Part shown: piece by piece, positions 17,793-29,667 of the stretch
Layout: each line of letters begins with the position of its first letter
Numbering within the stretch: the stretch's first letter is position 1
Assembly (NCBI GenBank): GCA_041687395.1
Contig: JAWLCA010000001.1
Coordinates: 1-64,000, forward strand
From: JAWLCA01 sp041687395
Lineage (GTDB): Bacteria; Pseudomonadota; Alphaproteobacteria; Rhodobacterales; Rhodobacteraceae
Reading direction: 5' to 3'
Length of the DNA stretch: 64,000 bases
Position numbers and translations under genes: made by a program
The notes under the pieces: generated by a model
The model's database searches: none
Told to the model about the DNA's origin: nothing
What the model saw: the letters and a program-made list of their open reading frames with translations, nothing else

Positions 17793-18485
17793 ATGGTGGC
17801 CTTGCGGGCCTATCTGGTGCATCTTTTCACGGCCACGGGGGCCGTGTTCGCGATGTTGGCGATGCTGGCGGCGGTCGAGGCGGACTGGAGCCTGATGTTC
17901 GTCTGGCTGGTCGTGGCCTTCGTGGTGGACGGCATCGACGGCCCGCTGGCGCGGCGCTACCACGTGCGGTCTCACGCGCCAAAGATCGACGGCGTGCTGC
18001 TGGACCTGATCATCGACTACCTGACCTATGTCTTCATCCCGGCCTATGCGCTGTTCAAGTCCGACCTGCTGCCGGGCTGGACGGGCTGGATCGCCTGCAT
18101 TCTGGTGACCTTTGCAAGCGTGGTCTATTTTGCCGATACGCGGATGAAGACAAAGGATAATTCCTTTGCCGGCTTCCCCGCCTGCTGGAACATGGTGGCG
18201 GTGGTGATCTTCGCGCTTCAGCCGCCGTTCTGGGCCAGCCTGGCGCTGGTGGTGGTGTTGGCGGTGACGATGTTCACGCCACTGAAGTTCATCCACCCGG
18301 TGCGCACGGTGCGTTGGCGGCGGGTGTCCCTGCCGGTCGCGCTGGCGTGGACGGGGTTCGCGGGATGGGCGGCGGTGGTGGATTTCGACCCCGACGGCTG
18401 GGCGGCCTGGGGGCTACTGGCGACCTCGGCCTATCTGCTTGTGGCGGGCATCGCGCAGCAGATCTTTCCCGCCAAGCGGCGCTGA
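17793..18485 (+). CDS. pcs: phosphatidylcholine synthase
   Basis: A CDP-alcohol phosphatidyltransferase of about 230 residues that condenses CDP-diacylglycerol with choline at the inner membrane. The motif DGIDGPLAR, then IDGVLLDLIIDYLTY, contains the conserved Asp residues, spaced as in Pcs. About eight hydrophobic segments are visible (such as SLMFVWLVVAFVV and LALVVVLAVTMF). Start choice is uncertain: TTG 17790 directly precedes ATG 17793 and neither has a strong ribosome binding site. Confidence 0.9.
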   Translation: MVALRAYLVHLFTATGAVFAMLAMLAAVEADWSLMFVWLVVAFVVDGIDGPLARRYHVRSHAPKIDGVLLDLIIDYLTYVFIPAYALFKSDLLPGWTGWIACILVTFASVVYFADTRMKTKDNSFAGFPACWNMVAVVIFALQPPFWASLALVVVLAVTMFTPLKFIHPVRTVRWRRVSLPVALAWTGFAGWAAVVDFDPDGWAAWGLLATSAYLLVAGIAQQIFPAKRR

Positions 18486-18785
18486 TCCCGCGCTACCGGA
18501 TCCCGGCCGCCTCCGACGCCCGAAGCCCCTGACACCCCGTTCGCGCCGCCCCGACGCAGTGCCCGGATCGGCGATTTCGGGCCTGCGCTGCCGTCCGTCT
18601 GAAGGGTGTGAATTGAATGGATTGTATCCAGGCGTATACGCTTGGATGCAGGACTGAGGGTCTGGATTGTATCCGACTGTATCCGCGTGTATACGCGCAT
18701 ATACAATTTTGCTGACGGCGCAGCGCCTTTTCATCCCGTCGGCGGGGCGCTTTCCGACGTGGCAGCTTTGCCTTCCAGGCCGTTG
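18486..18785. other. convergent non-coding spacer between pcs and cytochrome c
   Basis: No supported gene is seen. The stretch separates two converging 3' ends and carries the cluster of GTATCC/GTATAC palindromes listed separately at 18621-18707. Confidence 0.6.
18621..18707. repeat. cluster of GTATCC / GTATAC inverted and direct repeats
   Basis: ATTGTATCC occurs at 18621-18629 and 18666-18674, and CTGTATCC at 18678-18685. A 22-nt palindrome with one mismatched pair is centred in 18626-18647 (ATCCA and TGGAT arms around GCGTATACGC). A second imperfect palindrome spans 18679-18704 (CGCG arms around GTGTATA). An outer pair, ATTGTAT and ATACAAT, encloses the second block. The repeats resemble transcription-factor operators but lie between two gene ends. 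Confidence 0.65.
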
Positions 18786-19199
18786 TTATTCTTGGATCGA
18801 TTCGATCCAGGCGACCAGGTCGACGATGGGCTGGCTGGTCATGATCGGCGTGCCATCGGGGGTGCGCAGGACGACGCCGCGCCCTTCGAAGAAATCGCCA
18901 TAGACCGGCATCGGGCTGCCGTGGGCCACCAGCGGGTCGCGGCCGTCGATGCGTTCGACCACGCGCTGGGTGGGAAAGACAGTCCCGTTCGTGGCGGAAA
19001 GCCGCGTGAGGTCGGTGGGGCGCAGCATCAGGATCGGCGTCATCGGCCCCTCTCCGCGCGCCTCGATCCCGTGGCAGGCGACGCAGTAGCGCATGTAGGT
19101 CGCCTCTCCGGCGGCCAGATCCTGGAGGATGTCCTGGGCGACGGCGGGCGCCGCGGTCAGGGCGAGGGCGAAGAGGGCGGCGGGGGGACGGATCGGCAT
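18786..19199 (-). CDS. small secreted c-type cytochrome (paralogue of 2834-3232)
   Basis: A 137-residue protein with a signal peptide (MPIRPPAALFALALTAAPAVAQ) and one haem motif YCVACHG. The body includes GEGPMTPILMLRPTDLTRL and a likely Met ligand near HGSPMPVYGDFF. It shares the block order and the C-terminal ESIQE with the cytochrome at 2834-3232. Its redox partner is unknown. A partial FnrL-type site, TTGATCTGGGTCAG, lies 55 bp upstream at 19254-19267. Confidence 0.83.
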   Translation of the reverse strand: MPIRPPAALFALALTAAPAVAQDILQDLAAGEATYMRYCVACHGIEARGEGPMTPILMLRPTDLTRLSATNGTVFPTQRVVERIDGRDPLVAHGSPMPVYGDFFEGRGVVLRTPDGTPIMTSQPIVDLVAWIESIQE

Positions 19200-19253
19200 G
19201 GCGGTTCTCCTGTGACGCTAAACCAAGTGTAGACGGCGATGGGGCGCAGATCC

Positions 19254-19267
19254 TTGATCTGGGTCAG
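19254..19267 (-). promoter_or_regulatory. candidate FnrL-type site
   Basis: TTGATCTGGGTCAG matches TTGA-N6-TCAA at seven of eight defined bases. It is 55-68 bp upstream of the cytochrome c start. A single-site match of this quality can occur by chance. Confidence 0.3.
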
Positions 19268-19399
19268 GCTGCCGGCAGTTGGTGTCCGGGGGAAGCATGC
19301 GTTTTCAGCCTGTTCCGGGCAACAGGGAAAATGGGCGGCAGTCGAGCGGACTTGTGCTATGATTATTAGATAAGGGTCATCTTGCCGGGAGGGGCTGGG

Positions 19400-20221
19400 A
19401 TGCTCTGTTCGACGTCTTTGCCACGTTTCGGACGCCTTTTGTTGTGGGTCATCACCGGTCTGATGGCGACCGGAGTGTCGGCCGCGCCCGAGGACGACCT
19501 GCGAATGTCATTTTCCAGCGAGCCGGTCGCGGGCACGCCGGGAATGATTGTCGGCAGGGTGCTTAATATCTCTGGTTTGACCTATCCCTGTGTCGATGCG
19601 GTGTTCCAGCTTGTGACCTCCTTCGCGGACCGGCAGGCGGGGCACCCGGTGCGCGAACTGGGCTTGCAGCGGGTGCGCCTTTACGATGTGCAGTCTCGGG
19701 TAGAACAGGAATTTCGGGCCCCATTGGAGCGGAGGGCCGGTTTCGGGTTCAAGGGTTACGAGCTTTGCGCCGAGCCAGTGTCGGGAGATGCGGGCGCGCC
19801 GCGCCCGGTGCCGGTGCCGCGTCCGGATCCGGCGCCCGGCCCGGCGCCCGTGCCCCAGCCACCGCAACAGGCGCGGTTTTGCGACATTAACGGCCGCATC
19901 GCGTCGGTGATCGATTTTCAGGGGCTCGATGACCGTGGGCAAAGGGTCGTGATCGACAGGGTCTATGTGCTCGATGCCTCGGATCAGTCGTTTGTTGCGG
20001 AGGCGCGACTGGATCGTCGGTTCATGGAGGGAGAGGGCGGCGTAAGGATGCGCGGCTACGCCCTCCCGCGTCTGCCAGAAGGGCAGCGATATCTGCTGAG
20101 GCTGGGCAGAGGGTGGATCACGGAGCCGGCGCAGGTCCGGTTTACCTGTCCGGACGCGCAAGGAAGGACACGGTTTGGCTTGCCGCAGTTGCTGCATGTG
20201 AGAAGCCAACTGGGCGGATAG
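19400..20221 (+). CDS. hypothetical secreted protein with proline-rich linker
   Basis: A 273-residue protein starting at ATG 19400 behind GGGAGGGGC. A signal peptide (about residues 1-29, LLLWVITGLMATGVSAAP) precedes two soluble parts joined by a Pro-rich linker (near residues 134-157, alternating Pro with Val, Ala, Gly). The N-terminal part (PGMIVGRVLNISGLTYPC) looks like a beta-sandwich-type domain. Cysteines at the ends of both parts may form disulfides. No family was recognised. Flanking genes give no clue. Confidence 0.7.
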   Translation: MLCSTSLPRFGRLLLWVITGLMATGVSAAPEDDLRMSFSSEPVAGTPGMIVGRVLNISGLTYPCVDAVFQLVTSFADRQAGHPVRELGLQRVRLYDVQSRVEQEFRAPLERRAGFGFKGYELCAEPVSGDAGAPRPVPVPRPDPAPGPAPVPQPPQQARFCDINGRIASVIDFQGLDDRGQRVVIDRVYVLDASDQSFVAEARLDRRFMEGEGGVRMRGYALPRLPEGQRYLLRLGRGWITEPAQVRFTCPDAQGRTRFGLPQLLHVRSQLGG

Positions 20222-20225
20222 GCGG

Positions 20226-23587
<3,362 letters not shown>

Positions 23588-23591
<4 letters not shown>

Positions 23592-25057
23592 GCGAATTCC
23601 CCCTGCACACACCAGCCGGGCGCCTGCGGCGTGCGGAACAGCCACAGGCGGCGGCCCTGCTGGGTGTCGATCCGCCAGTAGTCGCGCAGGCCGGTGCGCC
23701 AGGCAGGATCGTCCAGCCACCATTCCGGGGTGATGCGTTCCGGCCCCTGGGCGCGTGCGGTGGTGAAGGCCATGCGGCGCCAGTGGAAGCGGCGGGGCGG
23801 TATGGGGCCGGTGGCGGCGATGGGTTCGGGGGCAAAGATCACCAGCGGCCGGTTCGCGCGCGCAGGCCAGTGGGGGGCGGCGTCGGCATAGGCGGCGGGG
23901 GCGATGGTGAAGCCCTTTTCGGGGATGTGGCTGTCGGCGGGCAGCATCCGCTGAACCGCCTCGAACCCCAGCCGGTTGCCCAGCCGGGTGATCAGGTCGG
24001 CCATGCGATCCTCACCCGCGACGGAGGTGCCGGCGGCGATCTGGCGGGGGGCGAGCGGTTCGGTGACGGTGGCGACAAGGCGCAGCGCGTCGAGGCCGAA
24101 GCCGGCGTCCACCTCCTCGATGGCCGGGCGGAACAGCCGGGCGATGGCAACCGCGTCGCGCATCGGGCGGGCGAGGCCGACCTCGGCCAGGGCGGTTTCG
24201 CCGTCCACCCGGTGCAGTTCCAGCCGCAGCCGGCGCGCGCCCCGGCCGGCGGCGGCCAGCCGGTCGCACAGCCGGTCAAGCAGGCGGGCAAGGCCGGCCA
24301 TCACGTCGCCGGTCAGGCCGATGGGCTCGGGCAGGGTCAGGCGGGCGCCGAAATGCGGCGGCTCGGGGTCGGGGGCGATGGGCTCTGCCTGATCGCCCAA
24401 GGCCTGATCCAGCCGCAGCAGCAGGCCCGCGCTGAAGCGGCGGGCCAGCGTGACGCGGGGCAGGGCGGCAAGGTCGCGGATCCGGCTCAGCCCCAGCCGG
24501 GCCAGTGCTGTGGCGGTATCGTGGTCGATCCGCAGCGCCACCGGGGGCAGGTCGCCGATGGCGTCGAGGATGCGGCCCGGTTCGGCGATGCCGGGGGCAT
24601 GGCGGGCCAGCGCGCGGGCCGCCCCGGGGGTGCAGGCGATGCCCGCCTGCACGGCAAGCCCCGCGCGGGCCAGCCGCGCCGCCAGGTCGCCCCGCAGCGC
24701 ATCCTCGCCCCCGAACAGATGCGCGACCCCGGTGATGTCGAGCGTCAGGCCGTCGGCGCCGTCGCGGCCCACGCGGGGGCTGTAGCGCCCCGCCCAGCGG
24801 ACCAGGGTGCGCAGGCCGCGGGCCTCGGCCACAAGGTCGGCGGGTCGGGTGACGAGTGTGGGGCAGATCGCGCGGGCATCCGACAGGCCCATGCCGGCCG
24901 ACAGGCCCGCGCGCTGGGCGGCGGGCGTCAGGCAGTGCAGATGGTCGGTGTTGCCCGCGCGCAGGACCAGCGCGAAGGGCCCGTCCACGGGGCGCTGGCG
25001 CCGCGCCAGATCGCTGGCCAGCCGGGGAAACCATACCGAAAGGATGCGCCTGCCCAT
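23588..25057 (-). CDS. imuB: Y-family-like DNA polymerase ImuB
   Basis: A 489-residue ImuB, the catalytically degenerate Y-family protein that bridges the mutasome to the beta clamp. It begins MGRRILSVWFPRLASDLARR, where active Y polymerases have an acidic active-site motif, and has a DGLTLDITGVAHLFGG block and Pro-rich C-terminus. ATG 25057 is chosen; the open frame starts at a TTG at 25075. A LexA box sits 20 bases upstream. It is translationally coupled to dnaE2. An imuA gene is not adjacent. Confidence 0.9.
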
Positions 25058-25076
25058 CCCGTGCACCCGCCGCAAT

Positions 25077-25091
25077 GTTCACTATACGTTC
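25077..25091. promoter_or_regulatory. alphaproteobacterial LexA (SOS) box of imuB-dnaE2
   Basis: GTTCACTATACGTTC is an exact match to the GTTC-N7-GTTC LexA site known in alphaproteobacteria. It is 20 bases upstream of the imuB ATG. Confidence 0.88.
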
Positions 25092-25133
25092 TAACTAGGG
25101 CGGGGCGCGGGCGGAGTCGAGTCTTCCCCGCGA

Positions 25134-26330
25134 CTAGCGCGGTACGATGGCCGCGCCGTCGCTGACCCGGTCACCGGGGAAGGCCACGACCACGTCGCCC
25201 GCCGACAGGCCGGACAGCACCTGTGCCTGTTCCTGGGTGCGCCGGCCGATCTCGATCCGGGTCAGCCGCGCGGTGCCGCCGTCGATGCGGAACACCGCCC
25301 AGTCGGCCCCAGAACGGAACAGCGCCGAGATCGGCACCTGCAGAACCTCCCCGGCCTCCCAGGTGACGATGCGGACGAAGACGCGGAAGGCGTCGCCCAA
25401 GCCCGGGCGGGCCTCGGCCGGGTCGGTGAAATCGAGGATCACGCGCACGCGCTGCTCCTCGATCCCCAGCGCCGAGACGCGGGTGAAGCCGCGCGGGTCG
25501 ATCCGGCGCACCCGCGCCTCCAGCACGCCCGGACCGCCCCAGCGTTCGACCAGGGCGCGGGCACCCGGCGCCAGTTGCACCGCGTCCTGCGACAGCAGAT
25601 CGACCTCGATCTCCAGATCCTCCAGATCGCCGATCGACAGCAGCGGCGCGCCCGCCTGCACCAGCCGGGCGCTTTCGTTTTCCACCGACAGCACGGTGCC
25701 CGATTGCGGGGCGGTGATCTCGACGCAGCAGTCGCCGGGTTCGGGATTGCTGCCTTCGGGGCCCAGAAGCTGGGCCTGGGTGCGGATCAGCGTGGCCTGC
25801 CGCATCGCCACCTCGGACACCGCCGCCTCAAGGATCGCGTTCTGGGTTTCGACCATCTGCTGCGTATCCTCGAGCATGCGCTGCGGGATCGTGCCGCGGG
25901 CGGCCAGTTCACGGTTCCGGGCGAGCTGGCTTTCGGCGTAGTCCAGATCCGCCTGCGCACGGGCCAGGTTCACCTGCGCCAGTTGCAGCGCGGCCTGCGC
26001 CTCGTCCACCGCAGCCTCGGCCTGGGCGCGCGAGCGGGCATCGAGGAACGCGGGTTCGGCGGGCTGGATCACCGCGACGACGGTTTCGCCCCGCACCACC
26101 GCATCGCCCACATGCAGCGGCGACCGCGTGGCCATGCCCGAGATCGGCGCGGTGACCAGATAAGGCTCGCGCACGCGGGTCACGCCCTCGGCCGCGACGG
26201 TCACCTGCATCGGCCCCGAGGTCACGTCCGCCACGTCCACTGCCAGCGGGCCGGGGCGCAGCGCCCAGACCAGGCCGCCGACGACACCGGCGGTGACAAG
26301 GGTGATGATCACGGCCCGTGCGGATACCAT
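25134..26330 (-). CDS. HlyD/RND-type periplasmic adaptor (membrane fusion protein)
   Basis: A 398-residue adaptor. The N-terminal membrane anchor (MVSARAVIITLVTAGVVGGL) leads into a biotinyl-lipoyl-like hairpin (YLVTAPISGMATRSPLHVGD), then a long alpha-helical coiled coil (about residues 95-175, ARSRAQAEAAVDEAQAALQL) and a C-terminal beta-barrel. It lies directly after an FtsX-type permease and its ATPase on the same strand, so it probably completes an ABC efflux or envelope-remodelling system. The reading frame is open far upstream inside the permease gene; the real start is ATG 26330. Confidence 0.88.
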   Translation of the reverse strand: MVSARAVIITLVTAGVVGGLVWALRPGPLAVDVADVTSGPMQVTVAAEGVTRVREPYLVTAPISGMATRSPLHVGDAVVRGETVVAVIQPAEPAFLDARSRAQAEAAVDEAQAALQLAQVNLARAQADLDYAESQLARNRELAARGTIPQRMLEDTQQMVETQNAILEAAVSEVAMRQATLIRTQAQLLGPEGSNPEPGDCCVEITAPQSGTVLSVENESARLVQAGAPLLSIGDLEDLEIEVDLLSQDAVQLAPGARALVERWGGPGVLEARVRRIDPRGFTRVSALGIEEQRVRVILDFTDPAEARPGLGDAFRVFVRIVTWEAGEVLQVPISALFRSGADWAVFRIDGGTARLTRIEIGRRTQEQAQVLSGLSAGDVVVAFPGDRVSDGAAIVPR

Positions 26331-26335
26331 CTGTC

Positions 26336-28705
26336 CTATTCCTTCTGTTTCAACGCGGTCACGATGTCGATCCGGTCCAGCCGCCGCTTCACCAGCAGCG
26401 CCGAGGCCAGCGCCGCCACCAGCACGATGGCGGTGGCCCCGCCATAGGTGGTGCGGGTGACGATCAGCGGCAGCGTGACGATATCGGTCGAAAACCCTTC
26501 GGCGGTGGCGGCGGCGAACAGGTAGCCCAGCCACCAGCCGATCGGTACGGCGACCAGCGACAGGAACATCAATTCGGCCACCAGCACATAGGCGACCTGT
26601 GCCTTGGTGAAGCCAAGCACCCGCAGGCTGGCCAGTTCGTGCGAGCGTTCCGACAGCTGGATGCGGGCAGCGTTGTAGACCACGCCCACGGTGATCAGGA
26701 TGCCGAGGATCGAGTAGATCAGCACCATGGTCCACAGGTTGCGCTGAATTTCGTCCACGAACTGCTTGCGCATCTCGTTCCACAGCATCACGCCCGAGAC
26801 GGCAGGGGTGGTCTTGATCTGCGCGTAGAGGTCGGGCAGCGCCGCGTCGTCGATCAGCAGGTTCAGCATGTTCACCTGCGGGCCCTGCCGCAGCAGATCG
26901 AACAGGGCGGTCTCGTTCATGTGCAGGCTTTGCCCGAGGGCCTGAAAGGTCACCGCAGTGATCTGCAGCAGGTGCGTCTCGCGCGGGGGCACCAGAAACT
27001 CGACCGAGACCATGTCGCCGGCCCGAAGCCCCAAGTCCTCGGCCATGGCGGCGGGCATGACGACGCCTGCGGGGGGCATCGGCACCTCGCCGCCGCCGGG
27101 ACCGAGGACGCGCAAAAGCTCCGCGCCCTCGGGCTGCGCCTGCAGTTGCAGGAACTTCTCGTGCGGGCCGTGGGTCAGGCGCACGGGGGCGGCGAACACC
27201 CCCTCGACCTGCAGCGCGCCGGGCAGGGACCGCGCATCCTCGACCACGCGGGGGGATCGGGTCTGCGACAGCATCAGCGTCAGCCCCGCGCGGTTTGACT
27301 GGTAGAAGGCGTCGTCCACCATGGCGTCCATCGCGTCGAAGCTGAAGAACGAGGCGACCAGCACCGAGACCGAGGCGGCGACGCCGAAGACGGTGATCGC
27401 GGCCCGGCCCGGCCAGCGGATGAGCGAGCGCAGGATCATCATCGTGGTCTGCTTCAACCGAAGAAGCGCGCCGATCCGGTCGGCCATGCCGCGGGAATAT
27501 TTCGGCGGCGCGGGCGGCGACATCGCCACCGCCGGGCTGAGCCGGACCGAGGCCCAGACCGCCCGCAGCGCCCCCAGCACGACCGTGGCCACCGCCAGGC
27601 TGCCGGACAGCACGAAGGCGCCGGGGCTGGGCACGTAGACGAGGTAGGGAAAGCTGAAATACTGCGCATAAAGCCCCGCGATCCGCCCGGCGAAGAAGGC
27701 GCCCAACGCCCAGCCGATCAAAAGCCCAACGACCCCGATCCCGATGCTGAGCTTCAGGTAGTGACCGGCGATCTGCGGGGTGGAATAGCCCACCGCCTTC
27801 AGCAGGCCGATCTGCTGCCGCTCCAGCGCGATCAGCCGGCCGATCACCATGTTCACCAGAAAGGCCGAAACGATGAAGAAGACCGGCGGCAGCACCACCG
27901 CCATCGCCGAGAGCTGGTCCAGCTCGCTTTGCAGGAAGGCGTGCGACATCTGCCGGTCGCGGCCGTGGGCGCCGGTGCCGCCGTAGGGATCGAGCAGATC
28001 GTCGAGCGCGCGCACCACCGCCGGGACCGAGGCGCCGGGGGTGAGCCGAAGCGAGACCTCGTCGAACGCGCCCTCCATGTCGAAGGCGGCGGCCGCCCCG
28101 TCGTGGCCCATCCACAGGATGCCGAAGCGGCCGTCGTCGGGGATCAGGGTGCCGGGGCCTATGGCATAGATGAATTCGGGCGACAGCATCCATCCGGTCA
28201 CCGTCAGCTCGCGGCGCTGGCCGTTCAGGATCGCGTGGAAGCTACGGCCCGGCGCCAGGTCGTGCGCCAGCGCGAAGCGTTCGCTGACCGCGACCTCGTC
28301 GGCGCGGGTCGGGTCGGGCAGGCGGCCCACGCGGACAAGCGGGATATTCAGGACCGGTTCGCCCGCCTCCGGCAACGAGACGACGCGGCCCATTGCCGGC
28401 GCGGCCATCCCCGGCATGTCGAGGATGACGAAGTCGCTGATCCGCGCCTCGACCTGGGCCATACCATCGATTTCGGCGATGCGGTCGGTCAGCGACAGCG
28501 GCGCGCGGGTGGCGGTGGCAAAGACATCGGCAAAGCGACTGTGATCATACCATGAATCGCGTGTCTCGGTCAGCGTGAGCTGCGCACCGTTCGCCAGGAC
28601 CAGCACCGCGACGCCGCAGGCCAGAACCATCGCGATGGCCAGCACCTGCGCCCAGATGCGGCGCAGGTCGCGCAGCAGCTTCCGGTCCAGCACGCTGATC
28701 ACCAC
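26336..28705 (-). CDS. ABC transporter permease with two FtsX domains
   Basis: A 789-residue permease. An N-terminal transmembrane helix (VLAIAMVLACGVAVLVLANG) is followed by a large extracytoplasmic region, then an FtsX core (VFFIVSAFLVNMVIGRLIALERQQIGLLKAVG), a second N-type segment and a second FtsX core near the C-terminus (YSILGILITVGVVYNAARIQLSERSHELASLRVLGFT). It starts at GTG 28705, overlapping the ATPase stop by seven bases. Substrate is unknown; the MacB/LolCE-like layout points to a mechanotransmission-type ABC system. Confidence 0.88.
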   Translation of the reverse strand: MVISVLDRKLLRDLRRIWAQVLAIAMVLACGVAVLVLANGAQLTLTETRDSWYDHSRFADVFATATRAPLSLTDRIAEIDGMAQVEARISDFVILDMPGMAAPAMGRVVSLPEAGEPVLNIPLVRVGRLPDPTRADEVAVSERFALAHDLAPGRSFHAILNGQRRELTVTGWMLSPEFIYAIGPGTLIPDDGRFGILWMGHDGAAAAFDMEGAFDEVSLRLTPGASVPAVVRALDDLLDPYGGTGAHGRDRQMSHAFLQSELDQLSAMAVVLPPVFFIVSAFLVNMVIGRLIALERQQIGLLKAVGYSTPQIAGHYLKLSIGIGVVGLLIGWALGAFFAGRIAGLYAQYFSFPYLVYVPSPGAFVLSGSLAVATVVLGALRAVWASVRLSPAVAMSPPAPPKYSRGMADRIGALLRLKQTTMMILRSLIRWPGRAAITVFGVAASVSVLVASFFSFDAMDAMVDDAFYQSNRAGLTLMLSQTRSPRVVEDARSLPGALQVEGVFAAPVRLTHGPHEKFLQLQAQPEGAELLRVLGPGGGEVPMPPAGVVMPAAMAEDLGLRAGDMVSVEFLVPPRETHLLQITAVTFQALGQSLHMNETALFDLLRQGPQVNMLNLLIDDAALPDLYAQIKTTPAVSGVMLWNEMRKQFVDEIQRNLWTMVLIYSILGILITVGVVYNAARIQLSERSHELASLRVLGFTKAQVAYVLVAELMFLSLVAVPIGWWLGYLFAAATAEGFSTDIVTLPLIVTRTTYGGATAIVLVAALASALLVKRRLDRIDIVTALKQKE

Positions 28706-29421
28706 GTCACCTCGGACGGGGCGATGCGGGTTTCGTTCTCGATCACCTTCGCGACGCGGCCGTCGGCCAGAAACACCACGCGGTGCGCGATCTTCTGGAT
28801 CCCGACGTTGTGGGTGATGATGGCGGTCGCCGTGCCCAGTTCGCGGTTGATGTCCGTCAGCGCCTCAAGGACCGTGACGCCGGTCTTGCTGTCCAGCGCG
28901 CCCGTCGGCTCGTCGCACAGCAACACCTCGGGCCGCTTGGCGATGGCCCGCGCGATGGCCACGCGCTGCTGTTCGCCGCCCGACATCTCGGCCGGGAAAT
29001 GATCCATCCTGTGCTTCAGCCCGGCGCGTTCCAGCGCCTCTTCGGGGCGCATAGGGTTCTTCGCGATCTCGGTCACCAGGGCCACGTTCTCACGTGCGGT
29101 CAGGCTGGGAACGAGGTTGTAGAACTGAAAGACGAAGCCCACGTGGTCGCGTCTGAACGCCGTCAGCTCGCGATCCGAAGCGCGCGTCAACTCCTGCTCG
29201 CGAAAGAACACCCGACCGGCGGTGGGGGTGTCGAGTGCGCCGAGGATGTTCAGAAGCGTCGATTTGCCCGACCCCGAGGCACCGAGCAGCACGACCATCT
29301 CGCCCTCATAGAGCGTCAGGTCCACGCCGCGCAGCGCCTGGACGGCGCCGGCGCCGGTGCCATAGACCTTGGTGACCCCTTCGGTCCGGAACACCGCCTT
29401 CTGTGCTGCAACTGCATCCAT
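28699..29421 (-). CDS. ABC transporter ATP-binding protein (LolD/MacB type)
   Basis: A 240-residue ATPase with Walker A GASGSGKSTLLN, the Q-loop region GFVFQFYNL, signature SGGEQQRVAIARA, Walker B VLLCDEPTGALD and the H-loop (ITHN). LolD-type sequence (SLTARENVALV) fits the FtsX-domain partner downstream. It is the first gene of a three-gene minus-strand operon (ATPase, permease, HlyD adaptor). Confidence 0.9.
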   Translation of the reverse strand: MDAVAAQKAVFRTEGVTKVYGTGAGAVQALRGVDLTLYEGEMVVLLGASGSGKSTLLNILGALDTPTAGRVFFREQELTRASDRELTAFRRDHVGFVFQFYNLVPSLTARENVALVTEIAKNPMRPEEALERAGLKHRMDHFPAEMSGGEQQRVAIARAIAKRPEVLLCDEPTGALDSKTGVTVLEALTDINRELGTATAIITHNVGIQKIAHRVVFLADGRVAKVIENETRIAPSEVTW

Positions 29422-29667
29422 CGCGGTCCTGCTAGGTGACGGGCCCTGCCTTGGCGTTGATCTGTATCAGATTCGCAGGCCTTACGAAGGGTCGGCACGG
29501 CAATTGCCCATTGGACAAGGCCGATGCGTCTTTATACACCTGATACAGTTTCCGTCTGCCCGCCTCGACTCGGGCGGAAGGGCGGACGCGACAAACCAAC
29601 AACGGCCCGGGCACAAGGGTCCGGGACCGGCCGCCTGAAGGCGGACATCAGACAGGAAGGACAATCC
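29422..29667. promoter_or_regulatory. divergent intergenic region with paired CTGTATCAG sites
   Basis: CTGTATCAG (29462-29470, within the larger dyad ATCTG-TAT-CAGAT) and its exact reverse complement CTGATACAG (29540-29548) are 78 bp apart between divergently transcribed ABC operons. They look like an operator pair for an unidentified regulator. The ribosome binding site CAGGAAGGA for the binding-protein gene is at the right end. Confidence 0.5.

Noticed and set aside
24276..25082. 268-residue frame at the imuB start as a possible imuA
   Set aside because: It overlaps imuB in another frame, is rich in Arg, Gly and Pro, and lacks a RecA-like P-loop.
25134..28193. 1019-residue frame reaching from the HlyD gene into the permease gene
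   Set aside because: Only the part after ATG 26330 is protein-like; the rest is the permease gene read out of frame.
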